From an uncultured Mediterraneibacter sp. (GTDB lineage: Bacteria; Bacillota; Clostridia; Lachnospirales; Lachnospiraceae), in NCBI GenBank assembly GCA_944376695.1, contig CALWDM010000020.1:1-42080 (forward strand): DNA of 42,080 bases, given 5' to 3'. The translations under genes were made by a program, and so were the position numbers. This document shows positions 42,058 through 42,080 of this stretch, one piece after another (the stretch's first letter is position 1; each line of letters opens with the position of its first letter). The notes below the pieces were generated by a model that was given only the letters and a program-made list of their open reading frames with translations, searched no databases and had not been told where the DNA came from.

Positions 42058-42080
42058 TTTTTGATAAACTATAAAACTAT

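Overview
The window looks like a chromosomal segment of a gut Lachnospiraceae-type Firmicute. The evidence is strong AGGAGG ribosome sites, very large secreted glycosidases with VQTGD-like (not LPXTG) sorting tails, an Agr-type quorum system, and enzymes suited to host mucin or milk glycans. The genus cannot be fixed from sequence alone.

Layout. (1) 219-8753, minus strand: an operon led by an Rrf2-type regulator, then a PepSY-domain membrane protein, a 2128-residue secreted modular protein, a 95-residue protein with a sortase tail, and a 201-residue secreted protein that resembles the C-terminal domain of the giant. (2) 8754-9208: a spacer with two near-identical palindromes facing each other and a strong plus-strand promoter leading to one of them. 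(3) 9209-15748, visibly AT-richer: an agr quorum system with genes on alternating strands (agrA minus, agrB plus, agrC minus, agrD plus). The short agrD gene (12255-12419) heads an operon with a lactococcin-972-like bacteriocin, its 7-TM membrane protein and its ABC ATPase. The agrB and agrD promoters share two sequence boxes, the likely AgrA sites. (4) 15768-16901: a Fic protein and a possible small ORF in frame behind it. (5) 16983-20833: a CPC-type metal-exporting P-ATPase and a free-standing HMA domain, divergent from an ArsR/SmtB repressor and an AraC regulator, with a perfect palindromic operator between. (6) 20852-22411: a D-Ala-D-Ala carboxypeptidase with an unusual Arg-rich repeat tail. 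(7) 22557-36647, minus strand: a three-gene operon of surface-anchored GH2 beta-galactosidase, GH29 alpha-fucosidase and GH20 hexosaminidase, with CBM32, FIVAR and Ig-like modules. (8) 36953-41908: a sucrose-type PTS transporter, GH32 hydrolase and LacI repressor. The right edge carries a repeat that may be the end of an insertion sequence.

How it fits together. The GH2/GH29/GH20 operon could take Lewis-type or milk-type chains apart at the cell surface (Gal, Fuc, GlcNAc). The sucrose operon imports and cleaves a phosphorylated sugar under LacI control. The agr module probably couples cell density to bacteriocin release. The most system-like regions are the interleaved agr-bacteriocin locus and the Rrf2-led surface operon. 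A recurrent feature is in-frame minisatellites (15, 18, 21 and 30 bp units) inside five otherwise ordinary genes.
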